Positions 11,055-22,929 of a stretch of 64,000 bases of DNA are shown here, piece after piece. Origin of the DNA: Haliclystus octoradiatus (lineage: Eukaryota; Cnidaria; Staurozoa; Stauromedusae; Haliclystidae); contig OU744448.1 of the NCBI GenBank assembly GCA_916610825.1, positions 7,178,650-7,242,649 on the forward strand. The letters are read 5' to 3'. Position 1 is the stretch's first letter. Every line of letters starts with the position of its first letter. Below the pieces are notes generated by a model. That model made no database searches. It was not told the DNA's origin and was given only the letters and a program-made list of their open reading frames with translations. A program made the position numbers and the translations under genes.

Positions 11055-11677
11055 GTCAACTTGATTATAGCGTCAGGTTCTTTCTTTAAAATGTTAACAT
11101 CGTCAATACTATTAAAATAATTAAAATTAAAACGACTAAGATAAACATTTAAAAGGGAAACTGGATACTTAAGATCTATAAAAAATCGGTTGATATTATT
11201 ACATTCCAATTGAAAATACTTCTCTGACGAGCTTAAACGAAATGCACGGTGTAATAATGTTTAAAAAAGTCCTGTTTTGTAACGCTGATTGACACTGCTT
11301 TTAAAATGTAACAAAAGGCTGGTATTGGTTTTTTTACGGTAGACTTGCGTTTCAATAAATTCTCCATTGCATTCTAAAAGTAATCCAAGAAAGGGCAATT
11401 TATTGTTTCTTTGTGTCTCCATGGTGAATGTAATAGATGGATGGATTTGATTTAAAATGTCGAGGAATCGATTAGCCTCACCTTTGTTCGTTACTATGGC
11501 AATAGTGCCATCGACATATCGTTGATAATAGCGAGGTAGCGATTGACTTTCTATTAGTTTTTCTTCAACATGGCACATAAAGACATTAGCCGTAAGCGGA
11601 CCAAGTCGGGAGCCCATAGCAACGCCATCAACTTGTTCGTATAGTTGATCTTTTTGTTGCAATAGTAAGCAATTCAC
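11055..11677 (-). pseudogene. Penelope reverse transcriptase, C-terminal half
   Basis: The minus-strand frame has DGVAMGSRLGPLTANVFM (RT motif with conserved GSRLGP), followed by RYVDGTIAIV. The canonical catalytic box at this position is YVDD. Here the second aspartate is replaced by Gly, which would abolish activity. Next come NKLPFLGLLLE and YRKKTNTSLLLH, both usual in this family. The frame then continues in another phase to the foldback insertion, passing SLLNVYLSRFNF. Confidence 0.8.
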
Positions 11678-11741
11678 GTAGTTGATCTTCGTTAATGTTT
11701 AAATCATATTCATTATTAAACCAATTATTCAAGAATGCTTT

Positions 11742-12340
11742 TTAAACAAGTAAATCAATTGTCTCAACAAGAGGGACATTCGTAAATAACGAGCATACAT
11801 CATAAGAAACCATAATTTCATTACTTTGGACATTAATCGTTTTAATATTGCCGGCAAATTCAAATTCATTAGTTATTGAAAAGTCGTTTATTGACAAAGG
11901 TTTTAGTTTGTCATCAAGCCACTTAGCCAAAGCACTGGTATAACTGTTAACCGATGACAATACTGGTCTCATCTGTAATCTATCTTTATGCGTTTTAGGC
12001 AAGCCGTACAGATGGGGAAGTCTCGATCCCACAGGACACAATGCCTTGGCAATATTAATCGGTAATATTGTAGTGATTGCGTGTGCCGTTTCTTTTTCTC
12101 GAACTAACAATGGATGCTTATGCTTATGGGTGGTCTGCCGCGCCTCTTTTTTGTATTATCGATTTGTCTAAATTTGTCAATTTTGTCAATTCATGCTTCC
12201 TTTAGCAAATTAATGTAGTTATCCTTATTCATTTTAACAACACCTTTACCTTTATCCGGCTTACTCACATCAATATCTTCAATTTTCTTCAATGACGTAA
12301 CTGCCCTTTCTAAGGCTTTTGGTGGTGATGGACCTTTCAT
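11742..12340 (-). pseudogene. Penelope reverse transcriptase, N-terminal half
   Basis: The segment from ATG 12340 reads VSKPDKGKGVVKMNKDNY and stops at 12191-12193. After frame breaks, 11742-12110 gives LPHLYGLPKTHK, MRPVLSSVNSY and MVSYDVCSLFTNVPL (RT motif with a catalytic Asp). These are the fingers and palm motifs typical of Penelope RTs. Confidence 0.8.
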
Positions 12341-12644
12341 TTTAACGTAACTTATTGCTATTAGATTTAGTTATACATAGCTAATAGGTTGAATATCAAC
12401 TGACAAGGTTGGCAGTGCAAACAGCACATCACAAACACAAACATAAAAACAGGAACTCTATTTGTACAGTATATAGATTTAGTTCATTATTTTACAAGAA
12501 AAAATTAAACAGAAGGGTCAAAGGCTACTAAAAATAGGACCTGCATATATTGTTTTCAAATAATAGAAAATAAAATTATTCACGAAAACGAAATTCTAAG
12601 TCATTTCAGCTGCTGTTGCAAGCGCAATATAGAAGTTTATAAGT
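12341..12644 (+). promoter_or_regulatory. Presumed 5' flank of the PAN/TSP1 gene
   Basis: This short AT-rich stretch separates the start of the Penelope remnant (minus strand) from the ATG at 12645. No canonical TATA box or CpG-rich core is obvious. It must hold at least part of the promoter if the upstream retroelement is foreign. Confidence 0.3.
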
Positions 12645-12956
12645 ATGGCTGGCTACATAGTATTTTTGGTATTTTCAGTTTTTTTCTTTACCAACGAAAT
12701 TGCTGCATCTTCGTCTGAATTGCAATTATATAAATCAATTTCTGGTTATATACTTGATGCTTTTACTATTTCGGTAAATAAGACAACAGATTTAACATCA
12801 TGTTCAATCTCATGTACGTCAAATGAAAAGTGTCTATCTGCTAATTTCTATTCTGATGAAAACAACCAATTGATGTGTTCATTATCAAAATTTACAATAT
12901 GTAATGATCAAAATAATTTGATTCAGAAAACCAATGGTGTCTATTTGGAAATTCAG
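12645..12956 (+). CDS. Exon 1: signal peptide and PAN/apple-like domain
   Basis: Starts MAGYIVFLVFSVFFFTNEIA, a hydrophobic secretion signal. The next 80 residues have the PAN pattern: a 'SGYILDAFTISVNKT' strand, then C-SIS-C, KCLSANFYSD and MCSLSKFTIC. Cysteines are at the spacing expected for disulphides. The ATG at 12645 is chosen because it gives the signal peptide directly. The donor is CAG|gtaac at 12957 (phase 0). Confidence 0.8.
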
Positions 12957-15900
12957 GTAACATTCAGCGATTGAATTATTTAGTTTACTTTTACGGTATT
13001 GCTTAAAATTATATTTTCTGTATTTGTTATATTGTCATGCTTTCTCTTATATATTTTAGAGCTGTGTAGGATGCGAACGAGGCCACCAAGGTGAGTTTTC
13101 AAATGAATTACAATAAATAAATTAAAAAGCGTTTTACATCAGTCATTCTCTGTCATTCGGAAATCCTCCAATTATTCAAATGAAAATGGTATTTAATACA
13201 CGAGCAAAATCATGGATTGAAAATCCCTTATAGATTTATCTTTTGAATATTATAGATTTATCACCAGCACATCATCCGATTTGAAAGACTAGAAAATATC
13301 TTGAACATTTCCCTGCTGCTCTCTCGTTAAAACTTACAAAACATGCACCATATCTTGTTTTTTTATTTTAATCACATCTCACATCATCACCGCGTGCGTT
13401 TGAATTTTCTAAATGGAGCCGTATATCGATTACAATGAATATTCTGAGAAAAATTCGTTATGAAATACATCAAACCTGTTGGAACTCATACGAAATATTT
13501 GTAAGGCGTAAAAAGTTTATTTGATTTTGATATATTTATATTACATTATATAACGTGTATCGGGACTTGTATACAAATATTGTAATGGCACATTTCAACT
13601 CCACAAGCAGGGCATGACAAGGTATGACAATACTTTTGGCATTCAAAAGAGGAAATGACAGTGAAATGCGAATGATATGATAATAACGTGGACAGAATAT
13701 TGTTTGCTTTTGAATAAGAGTTTACAGCAAAAGAGAATCTAAAAACCACAATTAAGCATATACTTATCATTATTACCATGCATAATTTATAGAGTTACGG
13801 CTTATAAATATGTACAAAGTGTAAACAATCTGTTAAAAGCTAAGATTAAACTATATATATTATACATACGTACGTTACTTGATATAGTGATAAAAAACAT
13901 ACCTTACTTTATATAATAGCTTAAACATTTAATCTTACTTAAACTAAATTACTACTAAAACAATTGTGTTTAGATTAAAAATAATTTAGAAATTTATAAA
14001 TCTCCAATACAATAGACGAATTGCGCCAAATCACACGCATGCTTATTATCGAAAATTAAAGCACAGGTGCATGATGGGGCATGATTGTCTTGCGTTTTCG
14101 GTTTTCAAATAACCAGCTAGCATAGTTTGTTATTGGATGATGTTCTCTCGTTTAATTTGATAACGAAATAGAAACTTTGAATAAAGATGACTTGAAGCTG
14201 AAGCAAGAAGATATTTTTGGCTGTATAATCGTTGGTAATTTCGAAAATTGTACGATTCCGAAGCCATAACGTTGGGGCCACTTTGACCAGCTGTTTTTAT
14301 TCCAATCAGCCATTTTTGACGAAGGGCTTTATCTTTTGGAATCACGTAAAATGACAATTTTAAGTGATTTGTGAAAAATATTATTCTTGTTGCAGCCAGG
14401 AACACAGCAAGTAATACAAGTCATGTTGAATATCAAGTGTGAACAAATTTAATAAAACATTAATAATCAAAAATTTAACATAATTTTCACTTGTTGACAA
14501 ATAAATTCTTGCGTTTTTGTTTTGATTGAGGCAATCAACAGATCCCATCATGCACTTCTTCAGTGGCGCGAGAAAATCCATAATGGTAGCTCACGCAAAG
14601 GTCTATTCCAGAGCTGCATATTTTTCAGGCAATAAGTGTGTAACCAGGAGTCCAGTCCAGGATGCGATTTGACAAACAGATAGAAGTTGTGACCACCTGC
14701 GCGCGCATGTGCCGTAACATATCCAAAGCGGTCAATTTGCTCTAATTGTGCGGCCAAAGCCTAACACGTAAGTTATCTTTACAAAATGGCGATCAGAAGC
14801 AGACGTTAAACGAAGGAAACCTATGACTTATATTTAGATTACACTTTATATTTCTTAATGAAAATTGAAAACTTGTTTACACTTCACAATAAAAAACTTA
14901 CGATTAAATGGATTCAGAAAAACTTCTATTATCAAGTCAAATAGTCGACGGCATAACTCTTAATTTCTGAATGTCATGGCCTATTATTTGATTATTCTAT
15001 GATTCTAGACACACTGTAGTCGACAATCTATATCGCTAAAAAGGTAAGCACATAATAAACTATGACTTATCTAAGTTTGAAACTGTTGACAGTATTTGAT
15101 AATGCTTCAACAAAGAGCAGCTCGATATTGATTTTGCAAAAACACGACAGTCGAGTTCAACAAAGTCTAGAAAACCTTCGATTGGCCTACGTTGGCAATA
15201 AAAACTGTCTGGTTCTTCTAAAAGCGCACACTAATTAATCTCAAACTGGTTGCACATTTAAAATAATTCATAAACTACTATGATTCTATGTTTGACTATC
15301 ATTGCTTGACTCTTTGATACCAAAGTTATTTAGTTTGCAAAATATGAATTATACTATACTCATTCCGCTTTGTTGACAAAGTCTCAAAGCCATCTTTTTC
15401 TTTTTGAATTATAAGGTCTCTCAAATCAAAGCAAGATATGCCGATGACTACATATCACTCAACATGTATCACATGCATAGACATGTATCGACGTAAATTG
15501 ATAAAATTTCATGAAAAAGTATCAAGTTTATTATGTTTAGATATATAACCATCCAGGTTGACAAAGGTTTTTTGGGGGGAGGGGGACAAAATGCTGGTCT
15601 TTCACTTAAACTTGTAGGTCTATCCAAATAAATTGAGACATGCAGATGACTAGATATCACTAGATACTTCTCTTAGACATGTATCGAAGTAAATTCAAAA
15701 TATTTCTCGAAAAAGGATCCAGTTTATATTTAGATATAGCCGCTTGAGTTGACAAAGGGGACATTTGGGGTTTTTCAAAAAGCTGGGCTTACACCTTCTC
15801 CAACTTCTAGGTCCCTCAAAGTGAAACAAGGGGTGCTGATGATTAAGTATCATTAGAGATTACTCTTTGACAAATTATATTGAAGTAGGTTCAAAACATT

Positions 15901-18900
15901 TCTTGACAAAATATCAAGTTTATATTCAGATTGAGCCATTTAAGTTATCAAAGGGGGCATTTGTGTCTTTTCAAAAAGCCGGATTTACACTTTTTCCAAT
16001 TTCTAGGTCCCTCATATTAAAATAAGGGATGCCAATGACTAGATATCAATAGAGATTTCTCTTAGACAAGTATTCAAAACATTTCTTGAAAAAATATCTA
16101 GTTCATATCTAATAATAAATAAACACAAAAATCAGACATTCATATCATATCTATAGATTAAATTGCATGATGATCGCTCAATGCGAAACTATTAGTAGCA
16201 AATATGAATGTCTCATGTTTGCATTTATTTATTATTAAACAGCTCTGCTTTTATGGCATCAAACAATATTAAAACAGCAATGACTACACAATCACTTTTA
16301 TGTTATTATTAGTGTATATTTAGATACATCAATTTGAGGCTATATATTTTATACCTTAAATTAATATTTTTTCATGAAATTTGTGCTTTTTATTTAGTTA
16401 ATTAATTAATGGAATTCCTAATTTATCGGCCTCTTTTTATATTATTACATGATTGTTTAATTACAAATGTTAAACTTGGATGACGTAGCTACATGAATAG
16501 GTATTCTGAATTATGCCTAAGTTTGATTATGGTGTCGTTATTTGAATGTAATAGATGATAGCATGTCATATCTTTAACTTATAACGTAATGTTACTTCGG
16601 GATTGTTTTGAGAGCACTATATTCAATCATAACGTAACCCTATTTTTAGAATGCTGAGCAATTAGATAATTTAGGTATTTTGCCTATATAGGTAACCTAG
16701 TTTAAAGAGCACATGACACAACAAATTTTTAACACAGATTCAAGTAGCTGAAGCTAAATGATGAAGAATGATGACAACGATTTCTTAGTTGAAACTGTAT
16801 AAGCGGAGATATTTAATGTTGATCTGTCCTATTTTCAATCATTTTTTATGCTTGAAATAAATATAATTTATTAAGAAGTACATGAAATACAAGGGAATTT
16901 AGTTGTTGGATTTTATCTCTCAAAAATGTGGCAGTCATCCTCAGCAGCATGCAGTTGGACTGTGCATCCGCTGTTTTAAGTACACATCACCTCAATTTGT
17001 GACAGTTGTTTGTCAGGTGTTTGGGTGTTCTACGACGACGGAATTATTAATTTGAAATAGTTAATTTTAATACTGTAGCAAAGATATTCATGTGTTTAGT
17101 GTTATGTTGTTTCAATGTTCTAACAATTTCATTTGTTCCTCAATGTTCTAATAGTTGAACAAATATACAAAGTGTAACACAAATTAAACTCCACAGACGC
17201 TGGGTGTCGTTTACAAGTAATATCTGGTGATATCTAGTCATCGGCATCCCTCATTTTAATTAAAGGGACCTAGAAGTTGGAGAAAGTGAAAATGCGGCTT
17301 TTGAAAACCCCAAATGCCCCCCTTGTCAACTTAAATGGCTCTATCAAAATATAAGCTAGGTGTTTTTTGAAGAAATGTTCTGAATTTACTTCGATATATG
17401 TCTAAGAGTCCCATCTAGTGATATCTAGTCATCTGCCTGTCTCAATTTACTTTCAGAGACCTAGAAGTTGGAAAAAGCGTAAAACCCAGCTTTTTGAAAA
17501 ACTCAAAATGCACCCCTTGTCAACTTAAATGGCTCTATCTATTTATAAACTAGATATTTTGTCAAGAAATGTTTTGAATTTACTTCGATATGTGTCAAGG
17601 AGTAATCTCTGATGATATCTAATCATTGGCACCCCTTGTTTTAATTTGGTGAACCCAGCTTTTTGAAAAACCCAAAATGCACCCTTTGTCAACTTAAATG
17701 GCTCAATCTAAATATAAACTAGATATTTTGTCAAGAAATGTTTTGAATTTACTTCGATACGTGTCAAGGAGTAATCTCTGATGATATCTAATCATTGGCA
17801 CCCCTTGTTTTAATTTGACGGACCTAGAAGCTGGAGAAAGTGTGAACCCAGCTTTTTGAAAAACCCAAAATGCACCCCTTGTCAACTTAAATGGCTCTAT
17901 CAAAATATAAACTAGATGCTTTTTGAAGAAATGTTCTGAATTTACTTCGATACATGTCTAAGAGTCCTATCTAGTGATATCTAGTCATCTGCCTGTCTCA
18001 ATTTACTTTCAGAGACCTAGAAGTTGGAAAAAGTGTAAAACCCAGCTTTTTGAAAAACCCAAAATGCACCCTTTGTCAACTTAAATGGCTCAATCTAAAT
18101 ATAAACTAGATATTTTGTCAAGAAATGTTTTGAATTTACTTCGATACGTGTCAAGGAGTAATATCTAATGATATCTAATCATTGGCACCCCTTGTTTTAA
18201 TTTGACGGACCTAAAAGCTGGAGAAAGTGTGAACCCAGCTTTTTGACAAACCCAAATGCCCCCTTTGTCAACTTAAGTGGCTATATTTACATATAAACTC
18301 GATCAATTTTCGAGAATTATTTTGAATTTACTTGAATACATGTCTAGGAGTAATCTCTAATGATATCTTATCATCGGCATCCCTTGTTTTATGTTGAGAA
18401 ACCTACCTAGAAGTGGGAGAAAATGTAAACCTAGCTTTTTGAATAAACCCAAATGCCCCCTTTGTCAACTTAAGTGGCAGTATCTAAATATAAACTTGGT
18501 CCATTTTCAAGAAATATTTTGAATTGATTTTGATACATATCTAAGAGTACTACTTAATTATATCTAGTCATCTGCATGTCTCAATTTATTTGGAGAGACC
18601 TACAAGTTGAAGTAAGTGAAAGACCTACATTTTGACACCCCCTCCCCCCAAAAAACCTTTGGCAACTTGGATGGTTATATATCTAAACATATTAAACTTG
18701 ATACTTTTTCATGAAATTTTATCAATTTACGTCGATACATGTGTATGCATGTGATACATGTTGAGTGATATGTAGTAATCGGCATTACCTTGCTTTGATT
18801 TGAGTGACCTTATAATTCAAAAAGTAAAAATGGCTTTGAGACTTTGTCAACAAAGCGGAAAGAGTATAGTATACTTCGTATTTTGCAAAGTAAATAACTT

Positions 18901-21763
18901 TGGTATAAAAGAGTCCAGCAATTATAGTCAAACTTAGAATCATGGTAGTTTATTATTTATTTTAAATGTGCAACCAGTTTTAGATAAAATAGTGCGCGCT
19001 TTTAAAAGAACCAGACAGTTTTCATTGCCAACGTATAGAAGGTTTCTAGACTTTGTTTAACTCGACTGTCGTGTTTTTGCAGAATAAATATCGAGCTGCT
19101 GTTCGTTGAAGCATTATCAAATACCGTCAACAGTTTTAAACTTAGATAAGTCATAATTTATTATGTGCTTACCTATTTTGCGATATAGATTCTCGACTAC
19201 AGTGTGTCTAGAACCATAGAATAATCAAATAATAGGCCATGGCATTCAGGAATTAAGATTTATGCCGTCAACTATTTGACTTGATAATAAAAGTTTTTCT
19301 GAATCCATTTAATCGTAAGTTTTTTATTGTGAAGTGTAAACAAGTATTCAATTTTCATTAAGAAATATAAAGTGTAATCTAAATATAAGTCATAGGTTTC
19401 CTTCGTTTAACGTCTGCTTCTGATCGCCATTTTGTAAAGATAACTTACGTGTTAGGCTTTGGCCGCACAATTAGAGCAAATTGACCGCTTTGGATATGTT
19501 ACGGCACATGCGCGCGCAGGTGGTCACAACTTCTATCTGTTTGTCAAATCGCGTCCAGGATAATACGGTTATAAAATTGTAGCACATTAATGAACAGGGA
19601 TCATTTAGTTGCCCCACTTGCCTTTAAACAATGGCGAATATTCCATCGGTTTGTAGATAACGCAGAATGAGTTCTACAAGCGAGAAACGATGGGACAGAT
19701 TGTCAACGTGGTCAATATCAGTCGACTTTCGAAACAAAGCACTGCTTTGTGGTGTCGTGCTGCAAACGGCGCTGTGATTGGCTGACTGAATTACTTTGAA
19801 CAGTAGCCAGAGCATGTGAGAGGGAGCAGCAAACCGTGACTGATCGAACAAACAGAATGTCGTTGAGGCCGCAAAAGGCGCGAGTGCGGAAAAATTAAAA
19901 TCTTCCTCTAGCTTTGGATTGGGAACAACATTGAACATTAAAGTAAGCCTAGAGCCCGACCAGCTAGCTAGAGAACAGTCCTGTAAAATTTGGTGGCAGT
20001 ACATTATCTGTGGAGAGCGTGAATCAATAACAACAAATTCGGACACACACACACAAACAATGCGGCTTATATTATAGATGCTGCATATTTTGGAGAAATT
20101 ATTGTATTTATACATATTAACAATATCTTTTTATTTAGTTGTTTGGACTCTATGGAGTGAATGGTCAGATGCTTGTGTTGCACGTTTACCTCACGAATGT
20201 ATGAAATATCGTGAGCGGAAAAGACAAAGAGAATGTTATCCGATTGGTTTAACAGGCTGTGATGGTATCGAATATGATACATTTACGTGCCATTCAACAA
20301 AGCCTTGTGGTAAGACATTGTTCAATTTTATGAATGCATAATTATATTGATAAACACTTGAATAGTTTTGAATACATTTGCGATTCCTTATCACTTAATA
20401 TCTGCTCAATGCATAAATATACTTTATTCCAGGACTTTATTATATAATCATCAGTGGCATGAGGGATTTACATCAGTGAGAAAAGCAGTATTCGAAAAAG
20501 TTCATACTTCACAAGTAAAAATGTGATTTTTACACGTGCCTGGAAATGGAACTTTTGAACCAATCAGTGAACTCTATTAGTGGCTGTGACACCAACTTTC
20601 TTTTGTTGTTTCTATTAAATTCAGAATGTTTCAAAATTTCAAATTGCTAATTCGATGTGATGGAACTGTTTGATCCTCGGAGAGGGTTGGATTTTCTGAC
20701 AACGAAAGAAGTTCAGCAACCTTAAAATACGTTTACTCGCAATAAATATGTTTTCTAAAACCTTATTGGCAATATCGTTGGATGATTGTTGAAAATGGAA
20801 TCAAATTCACAGTTAATTTTAAATTTGAAAATTTGTAATTCTACACTATATAAACACTTTGAAAAAGTTATACATTTGAAAGCAACATTGCATATTCTTC
20901 AAATGTCTATCTAAATGACTTCAATGCAACATTCATGGTACTTTTGACATATAATAAACAGAATATTTCATGGATGCTTGCAAGGATGAATTCATTATTC
21001 TCGCAGTTCCTCACTTGTGAGATATCTCTTTGAGCATTCAAAAACTGAATCCCACATCCGTGTGCCTATGAAATATTCTCTATAAACACACTGCTGTTTT
21101 ACAACTTGAAGAAAAACATCAACTTAGGTATCACAATTTATACCTCATGCCTGTTCGTTGATTATTTTGCTTAGTTTGTGTTGAAGAAATAGATTCGAGA
21201 TCTTTTTTAGAGAAAAGATACAATGAAAATTAAGTTACAATTATCAAATCTGAGATGTGTCCTTAATAATTAGTTATTCCAGTCACATTCATGAAACTGC
21301 TACATAAACCCATACACATGCTTCACTAGTTCAAACAACCTTTCAGCAATAGTATTCGTTATCAATAAAATTGATGACCGTTACTATCTGATATTATTGC
21401 TATATAGGTCCGTTACAGTCATCACCTCAATGGGGAAGTCGATGTTTTAAGTACAACTATGCTTTATCAGAAATGGAAGTCCATTCGTCATGCAATGAAT
21501 ACTATACTTATGAAAATGAAAGGCTTTATTTGAGTGGAACAAACAAGTGTCTCAAAGCAAAATCATTTGCAAATTATGCTCGATTCAATCTTTCTTCGTC
21601 ATGCTACGATATTTATAGTCTTGTAATGCATCAACAAAATTTCAACCTTAAGCTGAAAGAATATCCTAGCCTGTGTGTTCATATATTAGGCGATGGAAGA
21701 AGTAAAACAGTTAATGTTATGTCAACTTGTGACATAATCAAAAAAGAATTTAAATTTATATAA
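12645..21763 (+). CDS. Secreted PAN/apple-TSP1 protein, four exons
   Basis: Exons 12645-12956, 13060-13090, 20139-20309 and 21408-21763 join in frame (phases 0, 1 and 1) to 290 codons including TAA, with GT-AG borders throughout. In order the product has a signal peptide (residues 1 to about 21), a PAN/apple-like cysteine module (about 22-104), a short linker with CVGC, a thrombospondin type-1 repeat (WTLWSEWSDAC...TFTC...KPCG), and a C-terminal cysteine-containing region that may be beta-trefoil-like. PAN and TSP1 modules bind proteins or glycans outside the cell, so an adhesion, matrix or recognition role is likely; the exact function is unknown. A polyadenylation signal AATAAA lies at 21817-21822. 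Intron 2 (7 kb) contains a large inverted-repeat element. Confidence 0.8.
13060..13090 (+). CDS. Exon 2: 31-nt micro-exon
   Basis: The exon lies between acceptor 'tatattttag' and donor AAG|gtgag and encodes SCVGCERGHQ. It links phase 0 of exon 1 to phase 1 of exon 3 without a stop. Its small size means gene predictors may miss it. The pair of cysteines continues the cysteine-rich nature of the protein. Confidence 0.65.
13091..14658. other. Left part of intron 2
   Basis: AT-rich intronic DNA. Open frames on the minus strand (for example 13546-13779 and 14130-14757) show no recognisable domain. No other feature is seen before the inverted-repeat element. Confidence 0.5.
15420..16105. repeat. 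Tandem repeat, about 190-bp unit (left arm)
   Basis: About three to four diverged units. Each has 'gttgacaaaggggacatttgggg'-type blocks, 'tttttcaaaaagc(t/c)gg', 'ctaggtccctca' and 'gatatcactaga'. They are the reverse complement of the units at 17210-18650. Confidence 0.75.
16109..16245. repeat. Short foldback repeat in the element centre
   Basis: AATAATAAATAAACACAAAA...GACATTCATAT at the left is matched in inverse at the right (ATATGAATGTCTCATG...TTTATTTATTATT). This gives an imperfect hairpin of about 135 bp, probably a small nested MITE. Confidence 0.5.
17210..18650. repeat. Tandem satellite, about 190-bp unit, about eight copies (right arm)
   Basis: 'gacctagaagttgg'-type blocks recur near 17268, 17457, 17820, 18014, 18207, 18400 and 18597, mostly 189-197 bases apart. 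The 17640 copy has lost this block. Units also share 'ttgtcaacttaaatggct' and 'gatatctaatcattggcacccc'. The middle copies (17580-18250) are more alike than the edge copies, as in arrays that grow by unequal exchange. Confidence 0.85.
19559..20138. other. Right part of intron 2
   Basis: This stretch is relatively GC-richer than its surroundings and contains open frames on the minus strand (19624-20115) with no known domain. The last bases form the acceptor tract 'atctttttatttag' before exon 3. Confidence 0.45.
20139..20309 (+). CDS. Exon 3: thrombospondin type-1 repeat
   Basis: Encodes WTLWSEWSDAC, then RERKRQRECYPIGLTGC, DTFTC and KPCG. The W-x-x-W-S-x-W start, the basic R-x-R strand and six cysteines are the TSP1 signature. 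Acceptor is ttatttag|TT and donor TGTG|gtaag; phase 1 on both sides makes it a symmetric module exon, as is common for shuffled extracellular domains. Confidence 0.85.
21408..21763 (+). CDS. Exon 4: C-terminal region, possibly ricin-type
   Basis: Encodes about 118 residues from GPLQSSPQWGSRCF to the TAA. YENERLYLSGTNKCLKAKS, ARFNLSSSC and YPSLCVHILGDG recall the repeated subdomains of ricin B-type beta-trefoil lectins (a CL strand followed by a cysteine strand), but the QxW motif is absent. The domain name is therefore an inference. It starts after acceptor 'gctatatag'. Confidence 0.65.
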
Positions 21764-22372
21764 CTAGACTTTTCTGCACTATACCATATATAAACGACTT
21801 TATGCTAATATATAGAAATAAATGATGACATTCACTAATGCTTAAGTATGACATCAGATGTCGATGCATGTTAGTACTGTACTGTAATGAAGATATTCAA
21901 AACCAAGTTTCAGCCAAGTGTTGGGGTCTGGAAGATAGTTCCTCTAGACCTTTTCTAGTTGTATATAAATAGAACAAGCACACCTATAATTTAGTAATGC
22001 AAAATATTCTTGCTGTTATAAAAGATATAAATGATATAGAACTACTTGTGGTGTTATTATGATGACGCAGTCAGATATCAGCTTATCTAATGTGGAGCAA
22101 ACCAATCATTCATCGTCTAGTAGTATAAATAAATTATGCTAGTACGGAGAATGCTCCAAATGTATTAAATGGCGTCCCCAGTCTTTAAAATGGGATCGTT
22201 ACGAATGTTTGACAAATTTACAAGCGCTGTCTACTGCCCATTAAGTTTGCATAGTACTGAATATGTGTTTGGAGGATGAACAATTGAGAATTTCAAATAG
22301 TTTGCCTCTCCGCACTGAACAACGATGTCAGTAAAAGAACTAATCATATGGAGTTAGAAAAATATATTAAAG
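21764..22372. other. 3' flank of the gene with a possible old LTR
   Basis: AATAAA at 21817-21822 probably ends the gene. From about 21918 the sequence starts TGTTGGGGTCTGG, has a TATATAAATA box near 21961 and precedes Gag-like coding, so it could be a decayed 5' LTR. No second LTR was found. Confidence 0.3.
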
Positions 22373-22549
22373 GATGAACAGCATGAAGACGTACAGGCGC
22401 ACAAGTTTAATACACGAGAAAAACATGATGAGGGATCTATAGACGATTGGATAAATGACATTAGAGGATGCAATTTTGGAGGTAATTGCGTTATCAGGGA
22501 CTTAAGGGGCGTAATGCTAGGTAGACAAGACATTAGAAAGCTTTCATCA
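22373..22549 (+). pseudogene. Gag-like fragment of a Ty3/Gypsy-type LTR retrotransposon
   Basis: An open stretch without a start reads KFNTREKHDEGSIDDWINDI, then CNFGG, then VIRDLRGVMLGRQDIRKL. The layout F--R-q-EGE-iddfi--lr, C-fG, mIRDrivvGi-d--l-ekL is typical of Gypsy-class Gag capsid C-termini. Neighbouring sequence is full of stops. It is a short, inactive fossil. Confidence 0.5.
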
Positions 22550-22800
22550 TTTTTTATATGTGAAAAGATTGAAACTCTGTCTTCTTAAATAATTTCATCA
22601 ATAAACATTATTAGGAAGTGACCAAAATAATTATGTATTTTTGACAAATCTATTTAACTCGCAGATTCACATTGTTTGTCGGTTCACAATACATGTTTCT
22701 AATTCGTTGATCTGTATATATCTGATATATTTCTTCATTATTCTGTCTTCAATGGCGTTCGTGAGACATTTGAGAAGATTAGAAAACTGTAAATTAATGT

Positions 22801-22929
22801 AGCTTGATCAGAGCTCAACAATTAATCGAATTCAGTGATGGAATATTCATTGACTTATCGGAAGCTTTTGAGAACATAACCTATAGTCACATATTAATGC
22901 CTCTGCGTCGAACAAGATGTAATATATAG
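22801..22929 (+). pseudogene. LINE reverse-transcriptase fragment (motif A)
   Basis: The frame reads SLIRAQQLIEFSDG, then IFIDLSEAFENITYSHIL, matching the F-DLSKAFD-v-h--L motif A of CR1/L2-like non-LTR retrotransposons, and then a stop. No further RT motif could be followed downstream. Confidence 0.4.

Larger units (their letters stand above)
9600..12340 (-). mobile_element. Degenerate Penelope-like retroelement (RT plus GIY-YIG endonuclease)
   Basis: Read on the minus strand the order is: N-terminal 'KPDKGKGVVKM' segment (ATG at 12340), reverse transcriptase blocks, and a GIY-YIG endonuclease ending at 9867. This RT plus C-terminal GIY-YIG arrangement defines EN+ Penelope-like elements. 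A stop at 12191-12193, frameshifts near 12120 and 11660-11740, and a 0.76-kb foldback insertion at about 10286-11047 inactivate it. The flank 9590-9866 contains a CTTGAAAATGG...GGCCGAAACGTT motif on the minus strand that recurs at 1070-1120. The element lies head-to-head with the secreted-protein gene that starts at 12645. Confidence 0.85.
14659..19558. mobile_element. 4.9-kb inverted-repeat element with satellite-filled arms, in intron 2
   Basis: The outer arms (14659 to about 15420 and about 18650-19558) are reverse complements. They include GCGATTTGACAAACAGATAG, the GCGCGCATGTGCCG block and a long AT-rich block. Inside, each arm carries tandem units of the roughly 190-bp family, fewer on the left (about 3-4) than on the right (about 8). 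The centre (16110-17200) has no coding capacity. No clear TSD is seen. It is a non-autonomous foldback-type element whose family also occurs at 1-500. Several short open frames in it (for example 14560-14757 and 17703-17903) are by-products. Confidence 0.7.

Noticed and set aside
19624-20115. 163-codon minus-strand frame before the TSP1 exon
   Set aside because: No recognisable domain, and it overlaps the intron-exon border of the supported plus-strand gene.
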